Assembly: GCA_958450365.1 (NCBI GenBank)
Contig: CAUEEP010000736.1
Coordinates: forward strand, 3,716,001 to 3,780,000
Direction: 5' to 3'
Origin: Mesorhabditis belari
Lineage: Eukaryota > Nematoda > Chromadorea > Rhabditida > Rhabditidae
Length of the DNA stretch: 64,000 nt
The notes below the pieces were generated by a model. It saw nothing but the letters and a program-made list of their open reading frames with translations, did not search any database and had not been told where the DNA came from. This document shows positions 1 through 11,247 of the stretch, in pieces; position 1 is the first letter of the stretch; the number at the start of each line of letters is the position of its first letter. The translations under genes were made by a program, and so were the position numbers.

Positions 1-2462
1 GAATGAAATGAAAAATAAAACAAAAATTATCAAAGGAATCAAAGGGAATAGAGGGATACTAATAAGGTTTTTAACTTTTTAAAGAACGAAACAAAGTTGT
101 TATAATATTATATAAGATTATATAAGATTAAAAGAAAATTCTTTGCAACAAGTCCATTGACAAAGCCTCATATAACAACTCTCTTCAAAATGCATTCCAG
201 CCGTCTCGCTTTTCATCCCCGAATGACTTTCATTGTACCTAGTGAAACCAGTCATCAATTTAGAACAATATATAATAAAAAGTCCCTTCAATACTTCAAG
301 ATTTCATTGCTAAACATTTCCTAATGCTTTCTCATGTTTTTTCAATGCCAAAGGGCGTGCGATTCAATGCCAAAGGGCTCAAATTCCGCACTCTAAATTC
401 CCCACTCTTAAACCCCCCAAAAATTCACGTCAAATCTCAGCAAAGACAAATATTTTAAACCCCAAAAAAGACAAAAGCTTTTTCTGTTGTTAAATGAGCA
501 TTCAAAAGTGGGTGGAACAAAATGAGAATTTGTTTTTTTTTTCCTGGTTCGTGAATGATATGGGAAATGACGATGTTTTGATGTGAGGTTATTTTAAGAA
601 TGAAGTTTCAACAAAATACAAAACAAAAACAATTATAAAAGCTTTAAAATCACTTGCTCATTTGTATTTCTTTCTTTAAAATTGGGAAATCAAATCATAA
701 AAAAGATTGATACTTTCGGTACTTTGATTTTTGCAAATTTTTAACGATTCTTAATTCTAAGATATGTTAATTGGTAAAGGTTTGAAAAGGGTTTTATATA
801 TAGATACTTTATTCAGGACTTGAGATAAAGTGCGCTAGATTTAAGATTAAAACACATGAATTCATACACATAACACGAAAAGAACTGATAGCTCTAAGCG
901 TTCCATAAAAAGCTTCTATAATTGATCTCAGTTAGCTTTAATTTATATCTAGATAGATACTTTATTTAAGACTTTGAGATAAAGTGCGCTAGATTTAAGA
1001 TTAAAACACATGAATTCATACATATAACACGAAAAGGGCCGATAAAAAGAAAAACGATATAATGTATTTTATGGGTAGCACAGATAACGTTAAGAATCCA
1101 CTAGAGCTTCAAGATCAAGATCATCTACAGATAATTTAAAGCTTTCGAGACTATTGGACTTTTGCTTAAAAAAATCCAAACTTTCAATCCGGTGATTGTT
1201 AGTTTTAAAAAGCTACAGCTAAATACGGTTAAAGAAATTGAAATTCATTGAAAATGATTTCAGATATCTAATCCCTTTCTTAGAAACTCATTTTTGAAAA
1301 AAAAGAAATGAAAAGGAAGTAAAAAAAGCCTTGAAATCGAAAAGAAACCCCTTTTCTTTCAAAAAGAAAAGCCAAAAAAGAGCCTAAAAACAATCTGTGA
1401 ATGCGCAAAAATCCTCGCCTGAAGAGGATGAATGAAATGAGAATTTCTTCAAATAAACCATCATGCGCAATCACTTTGCCGAGAATAGAAATTGACTTGA
1501 GTTTGACTTAGAAATCGGCTTGTTCAGGTTTTCTTTGTAAGGAATGTTTCTTTGTAAGGTAATGATTTGTTTTCCAATCATTTCCTTACATTACCTATTG
1601 TGACTCGAGTTTAAATACGCAAATTGCCTTTAAACCCCCAGCTGACTAAAGATAAAGGAATTTTTGATAAAAGCTCTTAAAACTAACCCGAAATTCTCTA
1701 AAAACTTGCAAATAATCGATGAAATTATTGAGTTGTTAACCAAAAAGCGAACTTTTTTCCACTAAAAATCTTTCAACTGATTTTACAAATGTTCAATGCA
1801 CAAAATGAATACAAAATGAAATGAAGCACGGTTCGCCATTTGAAAGATCTAGATCTTCTCTACAAAATCGTTGTTGGCAATTTAAAAAAGCTTTCGTTTT
1901 TTAGGATTTTCGAGAGCTCAAAAACGAGTAAGCAAAACAAAAATTGGCAAAACGGTTGGCAACTTTTTTTGATTGGAATTGGTACTAAATTTTTACGCCA
2001 AAGAAAGATCAATTTCTGTTCCATTTTTAGTAAAATTTTCATTAAAATCCATCCAGCCGTTTTCTATAAATTTCAAGTTATTCAGATCAAAATCCTTGAT
2101 TTGAGAACTTCTTTTTAAACCAAAATTCAGAAAAAACAGCTGAACGGTTTTTGTTGAAAATTTTACTGAATATATAGAACATCTAAATCTTTATTTTACC
2201 TAAAAAAGCAAAACTAATTCCTGCCAAAAAAATTTGTCAAATGGCTAAGTTTTTTCGTGTTTTAGACTAAATGATTTGAAAGCAATTTAGATCAATTTAG
2301 CTGGTAATTTTACAGAAAATAAGAACAACTAAAAGCTTTATTTCGCGAAGAATTAAAATTTTTACTTATCAAAAAATGCTGTAAAGTCGCTTTTCTGTTT
2401 TTATCAACTTTTCTTTGCATCTCCGAAAACGTTCAAAAACTCTTAAAAGTCTTGTTGAGATA
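1..2462. other. Gene-free AT-rich stretch
   Basis: I see no exon-like reading frame here with plausible splice sites. The only structure found is a direct duplication at 801-1043, listed separately. The short reading frames are low-complexity Lys/Phe-rich shadows. Confidence 0.6.
801..1043. repeat. Direct duplication, about 90 bases, two copies
   Basis: Bases 801-890 and 954-1043 are nearly identical. Both contain TAGATACTTTATT, then AAAGTGCGCTAGATTTAAG, and end near AACACGAAAAG. About 63 unrelated bases separate them. No inverted ends are visible, so this looks like a local duplication rather than two transposon insertions. Confidence 0.85.
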
Positions 2463-2963
2463 CCGTATTTTCTCTAATAGTAGCGCACCCCAGCGAGCCG
2501 AGTTGGTGACTTTTTTACGGCTTCCAAGCTTTTACAGAAGCTCAACACTCTAATCCCCGACTAGATCTCAACATTAGCTACATTTTGGGGCCTAGCCCAG
2601 GCTTAGGCCCAGGCTCAGGTTCAGGCTTAGACTTAGGCTTAGGTCCAGGCTTAGGCCCAGGCTTAGGTCCAGGCTTAGGCCCAGGCTTAGGTCCAGGCTT
2701 AGGCCCAGGCTTAGGTCCAGGCTTAGGCCCAGGCTTAGGTCCAGGCTTAGGCCCAGGCTTAAAATTAGGCTTAGCCTTGAAAATCAACGCAATATCAATG
2801 AAAGCTTCAAAAAGAACAACGAACCATTGTTTGCTAAAGTGTGTCCTTTTCTGTCTTCGTACTGTAGCAACATTTCAGCTAACGCATGTTCTGATAAGCG
2901 GTTTTCGAGATTTCGAGAATTTTAGGCAAAGCTCAGGGTGCACTACTATTAGAGAAAATACGG
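2463..2963. mobile_element. MITE with CCGTATTTTCTCTAATAGTA ends, minisatellite inside
   Basis: The ends are inverted copies of CCGTATTTTCTCTAATAGTA followed by GCGCACCC-like sequence, flanked by TA on both sides. A shorter copy at 49,206-49,423 has the same ends and the same inner flanks (the AGCGAGCCGA block and the AAGCTTTT block). The present copy is longer because of a 12-base tandem array. No transposase is encoded, so it is non-autonomous. Confidence 0.8.
2590..2777. repeat. 12-base minisatellite GGCTTAGGYCCA
   Basis: About 15 units alternate GGCTTAGGCCCA and GGCTTAGGTCCA, with a more diverged left edge. Both strands stay open, reading as Gly-Leu-Gly-Pro or Pro-Gly-Pro-Lys repeats. That follows from the 12-base period and is no evidence for a protein. 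The array lies wholly inside a MITE. Confidence 0.9.
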
Positions 2964-3385
2964 TATGCCAAATGATCTAAACTAAATTTCATTTGGTTCA
3001 GTTATCATTTTTTTTAAACCCACTTTTCCAAAAGTCAAATTATTTAGTTTACAATCTAATACAAAAAAAATTCAAATGTTAAGATCTCGAAAAGTTTTTG
3101 ATTTTAAGAAGAAACTAAGCAACTTTCAAGTCTATTCTTCTAATGAAGTCTTAAACGAAATTCCTTCTCGCAAAAAAGACGCAACTTGTCGTCGTTTGAC
3201 CGAATCACTCTTGTGAGTCAAATTCAATTTTTTCAACTCCTTCCTTGAGAAAGAGCTTTTTAGTTGTTAAAAATAAAGATGAAGTAGCTGTTGTTCTTCA
3301 ATGAACCTACTACTTCTATTGAGTTTTACCACCACAAAAGTAAAAAAGTTAAATCAACAAAAACTCCAAGAAGCTTAAAGACAAA
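2964..3385. other. Intergenic, nothing recognised
   Basis: AT-rich sequence with no convincing exon, repeat or RNA structure visible by eye. Confidence 0.5.
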
Positions 3386-3532
3386 CTAGAAAGTACTGGT
3401 TACATTAAAGGGTTACTAGTACTGGAAAAACTAGAAAGTACTAGTTACTTTAAAGGGTTACTAGTACTGGAAAAACTAGAAAGTAATAGTTACTTTAAAG
3501 GGTTACTAGTACTGGACAAACTAGAAAGTTGA
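3386..3532. repeat. 45-base tandem repeat, about three units
   Basis: The unit begins GAAAGTACTAGTTAC and ends GTACTGGAAAAACTA. The copies differ by a few bases. Confidence 0.85.
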
Positions 3533-3883
3533 AAGTTTAAAGGATTACTGACAGCTTTGTCTTTAAAAGATAAATCTAGTTTGAATTTTGTATCCTTTGA
3601 ACTTTCAAATTTGTTCATCACATGCTTGGTTAGAAACTCTGGTACTTGTCGATATTTTCCCGACAAATTCAGCAAATTTACATTCAATACCTTAATTTAA
3701 AGACAATTAGAATAATTTCAATCAATTTCTGCGAACAACATTTAAATATTTGCAAAGATTTGACGATCGATTGGGAACTCTTTCTTATGTGAAGTGTTTG
3801 CCGAGGATAAGATAAGATCTTAGGCTCAGATTTGTGGGGAAAAATATCGACAAGTACCGTAACTCTTCTTCAAAATCCCTTAC

Positions 3884-4559
3884 CTTTCCTCATGAAAGAG
3901 TAACATTTCATCAATAGCTGTTGATTTTCTTCTTGATGATCCCGATCTCCAAATTGACGGTGATCGATGACGAAGACTTTTCGATGAGAATTCACTAAAT
4001 ACCCACAAAGCCATGCAAAGATTAGCCGTGCTTTTGGCTTTGTTAGTTTCTTTGTTTTGGAGGGTAAATGCGTGCACTAGTTGCTAAGTGAAAGTGAGAA
4101 CATACTTTCTTCGAGTTGTTTGCGAGCGATGAACGGGTAAATCGTTTGTTTTTGAAGTTGTCGGCTAAAGGGGAAAAATTTAGGATACTAGATTGAGAGG
4201 TAAATCAGATAAGTCAGGTAAAGAAATAAGTTTCGGTCAACTAAAACCGTTTTAATCGAATTAGTAGACTCGAAATGAATATCTACAATCGATTTCCAAT
4301 CTCGAAAATCCCGGGTACAAATTTACAGCTCAAAATCTTGTAAAAGGGAAAAGGGAAATCCCTATATGACAAGGTGTTCTTTGTGCGACTGCGTAATCGC
4401 TTTCCATCTAGCAAACCGCTTTGATAAAAAGAGCTTTCTGTAAAAAACCTCATCATTTTGCTCCTGTGATGGCCCAGATCCACTAGCTCGAAGTCGTCCA
4501 GATGGCAGTCCTTGAGCTCGTCGTGATGAGGCTAAAGCCTCTTCTTCTTCCTTTTCCTC
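3884..4559 (-). CDS. Possible partial gene, two exon-like segments (Ser/Arg-rich)
   Basis: Two minus-strand segments look like exons. The first, 4559-4449 (37 codons), follows a TTTTTAG acceptor and ends at GAG before GTTTTTTAC. It starts EEKEEEEALASS and continues Ser/Gly/Arg-rich. The second, 3994-3884, follows a TATTTAG acceptor and ends AAAG before GTAAGG. It includes RHRSPSIWRSGSS and ends DEMLLFHEER. Their splice phases do not match (0 into 2), so an exon may be missing or the locus is broken. A repeat-family segment (4240-4490) overlaps the first exon. No family is recognised, and no start or stop was found. A chance match to exon structure remains possible. Confidence 0.3.
4240..4490. 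repeat. Interspersed repeat, family with CCCGGGTACAAATT core
   Basis: This block resembles 11,720-12,010 on the same strand and, inverted, 49,475-49,590. Shared marks include a clear ACAAATTTA block, CTCTTTGTGCG and a following GCGTAATCGC. The two long copies make similar minus-strand peptides (DG-K/E-RL and RTK-N/S-T), which explains why they look protein-like. It is of unknown class. Confidence 0.6.
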
Positions 4560-4630
4560 CTAAAAAGAACATTTGTAAATTACTCATTTACTCGGTAATC
4601 ACTTATTACATAGTTTTCAATCACTTTCTA

Positions 4631-5401
4631 TTGGGTTGGTGAATTGAAAACTGCGGGACTTTGAACTAAAATTTATTCAACATAAAACGATCAATTCATT
4701 CCAAATAATTTCCATTATTATTGACGACTTCTGCCCATTTTACAGGCAATTTCCGGATTCCTCTTTCGTAGTAGGATTTTGGTTTTGAATCGAAAAACTT
4801 CCAAAGCCAATTTTTGACTGCTTCTTCCGAATCGAAGTGTTCTCCCGCAAGCTCATGATCCGGAATAAATAGTAATCAAAAGGGGCGAGGTCCGGACTTT
4901 ATGGGGAATGCGCCAAAAGTTTCCAAACAAGGCTATTTATTTTAGAGCGAGTCAGTTTTGCAACGTGAGGGCGCGCGTTGTCGTGGAGGAGAACGATCTT
5001 TGACTTGGATTTTGGTTTGTGTGTGACAAGTGTGTGACCAGACAAGACAAGTGTGAGACTCAAAAATAGAGGACTGGAGATGTCCCAGTTTGAGCACTTT
5101 CTTCAAAAGAAACCCATTTTGGTGTCAAAAGAAAAGTTGTAGAGAATCAAAAATTAGGCTTATAGCCAAATTTCCAAAAAGATACACTTAGTAGTTTCGC
5201 TTAAAATGCAAGTTTTGTGAAAATTCGTAAATTTGGCATTTCTTGAAAACCAGTTTTTGAATCATTCTAAAAATTTGAATATAAGCCTAATTTTTGATTC
5301 TCTACAACTTTTCCATTGACATCAAAATGGGTTTCTTTTGAAGAAAGTGCTCAAACTGTCACATATGACAATAGCCCGCAGTTTTCAATTCACCAACCCA
5401 A
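4631..5401 (-). mobile_element. Mariner-family element with transposase C-terminal fragment
   Basis: Inverted ends TTGGGTTGGTGAATTGAAAA are flanked by TA on both sides. Minus-strand sequence from about 4,890 to 4,665 encodes the tail of a mariner transposase (SPDLAPFDYYLF-like, then KFFDSKPKSYYERGI). This copy has lost bases around the conserved SN-ELAGE part, where 54,867-55,094 keeps them. The half from 5,082 to 5,362 is a foldback of its own, so the element is a transposase fragment joined to a palindromic tail. It is not autonomous. Relatives lie at 14,697-14,822 and 54,621-55,958. Confidence 0.8.
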
Positions 5402-5924
5402 TAGTTTCATCATTCATTTTTTCCAAACTAATTCACCTGCTCTAATTCATGCAGCAAACGTCGGCCACGAACGATTTTCGCGATCAAGAACATCTAAAAA
5501 CTAATTGATTCGAATCGAATTTTGCTTTTAATCTCCACAACATTTACAAGCCAGAAAGTCAGATTTGTAAGTTTGAAAATTGCTAGGCAAAAAAAGAAAA
5601 TGTTACTGGGATTCAATGGGCAAAGTTTTGCCTTAACAATCAGCAAGTTTTTAAACAAAAAAAAGGTTTCAAATAGAATTGAATTCAAATAAATATCAAA
5701 TTTCAACAATTTCACTGTTTTAAACATAAATTTTCTGATCTAAAAAAAAGTAAGCTCGGATTTCAAAAAGAAACTCAATGTAAAGTGGTGGTTTTTGTTG
5801 AATTTGTAAGTGATACAACAAATAATCCGAGTAAAAACTTTCAAAGTGACAAATAAAATCTATTTTTGAGGGTACTTTTCGGTTATCCGCCACCCAAACA
5901 AATGTTTCGTTGCTGAAGTGGCTG
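5402..5924. other. Intergenic, nothing recognised
   Basis: No supported exon or repeat. The reading frames here are Phe/Leu/Ile-rich shadows without homology that I know. Confidence 0.5.
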
Positions 5925-6150
5925 ATCAAATCTGTGTAGGAGAGTATAAAACCTGTGAAGGGGAGTATCAAATCTGTGTAGGGGAGTATCAAATCTCTGT
6001 AGGGGAGTATAAAACCTGTGAAGGGGATTATCAAATCTGTGTAGGGGAGTATCAAATCTTGTAGGGAGTATCAAATCTGTGTAGGGGAGTATCAAATCCC
6101 TGTGTAGGGGAGTATCAAATCTCTGTGTAGGGGAGTATCAAATCTGTGCC
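5925..6150. repeat. 21-base tandem repeat GGGGAGTATCAAATCTGTGTA
   Basis: About ten units with variants (AAAACCTGTGAA, AAATCTCTGTA). Because 21 is a multiple of 3, several frames stay open and give Asp/Leu/Pro/Arg repeats. These are artefacts of the period. Confidence 0.9.
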
Positions 6151-6225
6151 AAGACGCTCGTTAAGAGATTTTAGATAAGATTTTGGAATTTATCACCCGG
6201 ATCGATGATTTTCAGGTTACTGACG

Positions 6226-6372
6226 TCAAAAACCTTTGCCCAAGCGACATCAGGCTAGGCTAAATTCACCCAGACTTTTGTGAATTTAGCCTAGCCTGAT
6301 GTCACTTGGGCAGAGGTGTTTAACGTCAAAAACCTCTGCCGAACTGACATCAGACTAGGCTAAATTCACAAA
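6226..6372. repeat. Palindrome with an extra direct arm
   Basis: A hairpin of about 40-base arms (CGACATCAGGCTAGGCTAAA against TTTAGCCTAGCCTGATGTCA) centres near 6,275. A third copy of the arm follows at about 6,326-6,372 (GTCAAAAACCTCTGCC). This is a non-autonomous foldback repeat. Confidence 0.8.
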
Positions 6373-7490
6373 TACACGCATTGATGCATAGGGACGACGC
6401 TAACCGCATAGTAACGTTTGTTAAAACTTTGGAATGGCGGAGGTATAGTACCATTTTTTAAAATTTTGGAGTGGCGCCTCCGCCACTCCACAAGCTTTGT
6501 CAAAAACTATATTTTTAGAACCATAATACAGCCGAATTTCGATATAACAAATCCCTCGGGACCGAAAACTTCGATATAATGAACCTAAAAATTTTGGGTA
6601 CATTCTAGAATTTCAAATTCGAAGTTCGACTGTAACTATCTTGAACAGCATATAGAGAATAGGGTTTGATAAAATTGTATAGCCCTAAAGTACGCTGTTC
6701 AAGAGCAGGCGCGCATTCATAACTGGACAACCTAATAAGAGCTAAATTTTAAATGCAAAATTTTAAAGCTATTTATAAAGTTCAAAACTCGAATTGTTTT
6801 CAATTGTTTCAAAGTAGAAAGAAAGCAATTACCTACCATTTTTATAGAGTTGTAAACCAGTCGCGTCAACCCAGCCACAACAGAGATTTATGTTTACTAC
6901 TGTTCGTTCAAAAGAGATCCAATGCTTCAAACGAAAGAGGAAAATCGAAAAAAAAAACCTTTTTGCATAATTGTCTTGTCACAGAAGAAAAGAAACAGGG
7001 ATCACTAATGGTAAAATCCCCTCCCACCGCCTACAACGAGAAAATCGGCTTTTCTCTATTTAAATCTTCGAAATGTCGTCTTGAAATGAAATAAAATCAT
7101 GATCTCACGAAAGTGCTCCATGTTTTCAAAAGATTATTCTAATTTTGTTTTTTTTGGTACAATGCAAGAAACATTTCATTTTAACGGTGAAGAGATCAAG
7201 AAATACTGACATTAAATTAAATAAAAAGCTAGTTATTATCCTAGTTGTATCGAGAATTGTTCAACTAGTCCCTATGTCATGTAAGTCAGTCCAAAACAGG
7301 CAGAGCAAGACTTTTTGTGAGCAATGTTTGCAACAAAACTAGCTTGGCAAGTCAAGAGCTAAGCTTTGACCTGGTTTCTGGTCTGATCTGATCTATTACT
7401 TTTGAACAACCTTGCCAGTTAGCAATCTAAGTTGTTTGGATATAAACGAGCGTTTGCTCTGCTTAACTTGTGAGGAAGCCATTTCCCGCA
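6373..7490. other. Intergenic with small palindromes
   Basis: Only short structures are visible: a GGAGTGGCG/CGCCACTCC hairpin near 6,470, a CTTGAACAGC/GCTGTTCAAG pair at 6,642 and 6,703, and a mariner-like right end (GGACAACCTAA before TA) near 6,725-6,738. No gene is supported. Confidence 0.5.
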
Positions 7491-8037
7491 TCATATCATC
7501 TTTCCAATGGTGTGGAGATGCTCATCAATAGTAGAATTTGAACATAGAAACTGTTGAGCAAGTTCACGCGTCGTTTGACATGGATCCGATTTGATTGCAG
7601 CCCTCAAAGTATCGTTGTCTACCGCTTGAGGTTGACCAGAGTGTTCATCATCCTCGAGACTTTCATCACCATTCCGAAAGCGTTGGAGCCAGGCTCGGCA
7701 TCGGCTTTCGGACAATACATCATTCCCAAATGCTTTGACCAAATCTCAATGAGATTCCGCTACTGTTTTGCCCAGTTTGAAGTCGTAAAGTAGACAGAAC
7801 TTTATATATTTGAAGTCGGTCATCTAAGGCAAGAAAAAAGATCTTAAAGATAAGAAACTATTCGTTTAAAAAGATTTCAAATATGCACAAGATAGCGTAC
7901 TTTTAAATACAGAAAGACATGTTTTAAAAGAAGCTTTAAAAGCTTCTCTTAAAGCTTTAAAATCTTCTCTTAAAGCTTTAAAAGCTTCTCTCACAACAAT
8001 AAGTTTAGCAACGCTTGTTTAGATCCGAACAACCTAA
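7491..8037 (-). pseudogene. Mariner transposase N-terminal fragment
   Basis: Reading on the minus strand from about 7,830, the peptide starts MTDFKYIKFCLLYDFKLGK and meets an in-frame TGA. It then resumes LVKAFGNDVLSESRCRAWLQ, NGDESLEDDEHSGQP and TTRELAQQF. This is the paired helix-turn-helix region of mariner transposases (SETMAR/Mos1 type), where FRNGD and SGRP-like motifs are typical. The catalytic DDD part is absent and the frame closes at 7,491. The element's right end is recognisable: CCGAACAACCTAA at 8,037 before a TA. The matching left end is missing. The copy is dead: premature stop plus C-terminal loss. Confidence 0.85.
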
Positions 8038-8534
8038 TAGTTATTTGATCTATTGATTTAAAGAAATAATAGGTTTAGGAATATCTCGTTTATTAAGAAA
8101 AGAGTTACTTGAAGGGTTTTCTCGGTAGATGAGTTGTAATAATTCTTAAAGTTATGTTAATAAATCAAAGATTTATGGGATTTTCTTGGTTTGAAAACTG
8201 AATCATAATGCAAATTTTTAGAAAATCATAAGCTTTTGTATATGAAATCACCTGCTTGGTGAATTCTAATTAAGAAAAACTTGGGAAATTGGGAAATAAG
8301 CATCTGTTCTATTAAATTTGTCTAGCAAATCATTCCTTTTCAATTTCCTAATCAACCAAATCAACCAAACTCCAATTTCTTTGTAACTTTTTGTCAATAA
8401 CAATTGATCATTCGTATTTCGTTAATAATGATCATTCAATTCTCAAATCAATTTAAAAATTGTTGAATTAAATTTCTAATTAACATTATTTCAATAGACA
8501 TCATTAAGTTGTGATGGGAGTTTAAAAATAACTA

Positions 8535-9141
8535 CCGTATTTCTTCGAATAGAAGACCGGGTAAAGAGTATCATCGCGTACTCCTGCGTAGCAGCCCTTT
8601 TTAAAATTTCTTTTCTGCATAAAAGCTTTCAATGAAGTGCTATAGGGCTGGAAAATGACTCAAATATAACAAGCTTTCGTCACATACCTTCCAAATACAA
8701 TTTTAACTTTGAAATCAATAAATTCACAACAAAACCCATCAAAGATTTGGGTAATTAAACCGAATTGGATAAAAAAAAGGACGGATGACTTCTGGAAGAC
8801 TGCCCTAGACGTAAAGTTGGCACTTGGGTAATTAAACCGGGTCCTAATAAGTCATCCAAACACATCCAAAGTTCACAAGATTGATTCCAAATTATCTATG
8901 AGTACTCCTGCGTGGCAGCCCTTTTTAAAATTCCTTTTCTGCATAAAAGCTTTCAATCAAGTGCTGTAGGGCTGGAAAATGACTCAAAAATACCACATGA
9001 GCTAACAGCTTTTTGAGCCATTTTCCAGCTGTATAGCACTTCATTGAAAGCTTTTATGCAGAAAAGAAATTTTAAAAAGGGCTGCTACGCAGGAGTACGC
9101 GATCATACTCTTTACCCGGTCTTCTATTCGAAGAAATACGG
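8535..9141. mobile_element. Long-TIR MITE with CCGTATTTCTTCGAATAGAA ends
   Basis: The outer arms (about 110 bases each) are inverted copies beginning CCGTATTTCTTCGAATAGAA, flanked by TA. A compact copy lies at 53,980-54,264. The present copy carries extra material between the arms, including a repeated segment of the arm (8,900-8,990) and about 190 unrelated bases, which suggests internal rearrangement or insertion. Confidence 0.85.
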
Positions 9142-9289
9142 TAACTCTTTGCCTGTGCATGCTTGAGATGTTTTTTAAAAATAAAGCATCAGATTTGGAT
9201 GAAATTTTGACTCATAACACATAAATATTCAATTGTTATTGATAAAAAATGATTGAAAAAGTTATGGTTTGCTTAGGAAATTGAAAAGA

Positions 9290-9540
9290 AATGAAGTGCA
9301 AAGTCATCTTTACCAACTAAAGAATTATTAAACTTTAGAAAACTGATGTTGATCTTATTGGATTGAATAATGAGATGAAAGAGATCAAGAGCATCCCTAT
9401 TTTGATCATTATTTGAGTTTGGGCTATCGAATTCTATTTTAGAGGCTGGCAAGAAACTTTTTTGATTCGATCTTCACAAATGGACTAAATAAAAATATCT
9501 TAACCATTAATCAAATCCAAAATTTTTTGATTCTAAGATT
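9290..9540. repeat. Arm of a long inverted repeat (partner 12,785-13,105)
   Basis: The sequence around GATCAAGAGCATCCCTATTT and AATAGAATTCGATAGCCC here reappears reverse-complemented at 12,785-13,105. The arms are about 250-320 bases and 3.2 kb apart. Ends are ragged. It could be a dispersed repeat family or the footprint of an inversion. Confidence 0.75.
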
Positions 9541-9694
9541 TCTGTAAGTTCTAAGAGTTGAAAGAAGCAGCTGGCTAGATCCTCTTTTTGCAAAAAATCT
9601 TTAGTCAGCCATCAGTCAGCCAGTCAAAAAAATCTGATCTTTAGTCAGTCAGCCAGTCATTGTTAATAAAGTATGGTAAAGAAAGATTTCTGGA

Positions 9695-9760
9695 AGGATT
9701 GAACCATCGATCTTTTGCTGGCAATTGCTCAACCAATGAGCTAATCAAAGAATTTCTAGA
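9695..9760 (-). other. tRNA-like sequence, degenerate
   Basis: The minus strand reads TTAGCTCATTGGTTGAGCA, a good D-arm. About 25 bases further comes GATGGTTCAATCC, a T-loop-like block. The anticodon stem does not pair properly, so I read this as a tRNA-derived relic (tRNA pseudogene or SINE head), not a working tRNA. Confidence 0.4.
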
Positions 9761-10498
9761 TCGGATGCAGTGAGCAAAAACAAAAAGAGGAAAATTATGA
9801 GATGACCTGGGAAAAGTTTCAGAAAAGAGAAAAGATTCACGTGTACAAATAGACTTTTTTCTTTATTTTGCTTTCCTCTAATTGAATTTAATTCTAATTC
9901 CTTCTCAACAAATCAATCTGGAATCAAATTTTAAGAAATTTAACAAAAATATTTAAACTTTTTCTTATTAGAAAGATAATTTTTGCGTTTATAAGCTATA
10001 AAATCAAAAATTTTACAGATCTTTACAGATCAAAATAAATCTGCTAGTCAAAGTGCTGCTAATCAAGTCAAAGTCTGCTATTTTTAATGTAGTTAAAAGT
10101 TCTAGCAAAATTGCTTTTAGATTTCTGATGGAAAAAATGATTTTGCATAAAAGATAAGAATCAAATCAAAGTTTCGGTAAAGATCTAGCTTTAAGAAAAT
10201 CTATATTTCAAAGCCTTCTGTTCAGATTTCTTTGGGATCAAAGCTTTCTGTTCAGATCCGTTTTTTTCGAGAGATAACTAGACATTCGCGTGTCTGTCTA
10301 CAATCTGAACATCGAAAATCTCGAAAGAGAACGGAGAATCGAAAGCTTTTCCCCAAAAAAGGAATTCACGTGAATGAGCATTCGAAATTCTCATTTAAAA
10401 GTATCAAAACATAACATAGAAGTTGAATATTTATAAGTGAAATCAAGTATTTGATTATAAAGCTGTAGTTTATATTTGATTACTGTAGACTTAGAGTA

Positions 10499-10518
10499 CA
10501 GGGTGCGCCATAATTAGT
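10499..10518. mobile_element. Tc-type terminal repeat, left end
   Basis: CAGGGTGCGCCATAATTAGT follows a TA. The inverted form closes at 16,731 (AATTATGGCGCACCCTG before TA). A Tc-type transposase fragment lies 126 bases inside the right end. Either both are ends of one heavily invaded element of 6.2 kb, or they are two separate truncated copies. Confidence 0.65.
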
Positions 10519-10737
10519 TATTCAAGACATTTCATAACAAGATATTCAAGGCATTTCATACCAAAATTCTGTACAAAAAAAAAGAATTTTAAACTAAAAG
10601 AAATTTATTGAACAACAAGAAACAAGAAAACGAGAGCCTATTCAATAATGTCCTCCTTTTGCTTTAATAGTTTTAATAGCAAAAGGAGGATGTGGAGACG
10701 CAAAATTATCTGCAAAAGGCTTGATTATCTGTAAAAA

Positions 10738-11247
10738 AGGGAGTGGGACAAATGCGACCTTTTTTTGCGCACCCGGACATTTGTGCACCTTTTTTTGCAC
10801 ACCTTTTTTTCCGCACCTTGCCCATTAGCGCACCTTTTTTCGCGTTTTAAAAAAAGCTCTAAAAAGCTAATATTAACCAATTTCTATTCCAAAAGTTGTT
10901 TTTCTAGGTAATTTTAGGGTGTAGAATCGAAATTTTGACATATCAGAGCTTGTGGAAACAAACGGACGGAGTTATACAAAGAGAGAAATCGACAATTTTC
11001 TGTAATTTGATCTAGCTTTGATTTTGTCTTTCAAATTGGTTCCACACGCTCTGATATATCAAAATTTCGATTCTACGCCCTCAAATTACCTAGAAAAACA
11101 ACTTTTGGAATAGAAATTGGTTAATATTAGCTTTTTAGAGCTTTTTTAAAACGCGAAAAAAGGTGCGCTAATGGGCAAGTTGCGGAAAAAAAGGTGCGCA
11201 AATGTCCGGGTGCGCAAAAAAAGGTCGCATTTGTCCCACTCCCGTAA
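10738..11247. mobile_element. Large foldback element, arms about 240 bases
   Basis: The arm beginning GGGAGTGGGACAAATGCGAC is matched in reverse at the other end. The arms then share CATTAGCGCACC, AACAACTTTTGG and a CGATTTTGACATATC-like part. Loss and gain of single bases between arms shows some age. It has no coding capacity. Confidence 0.9.

Noticed and set aside
2578..2980. Gly-Leu-Gly-Pro / Pro-Gly-Pro-Lys open frames, collagen-like
   Set aside because: They arise from a 12-base minisatellite inside a MITE and are open on both strands.
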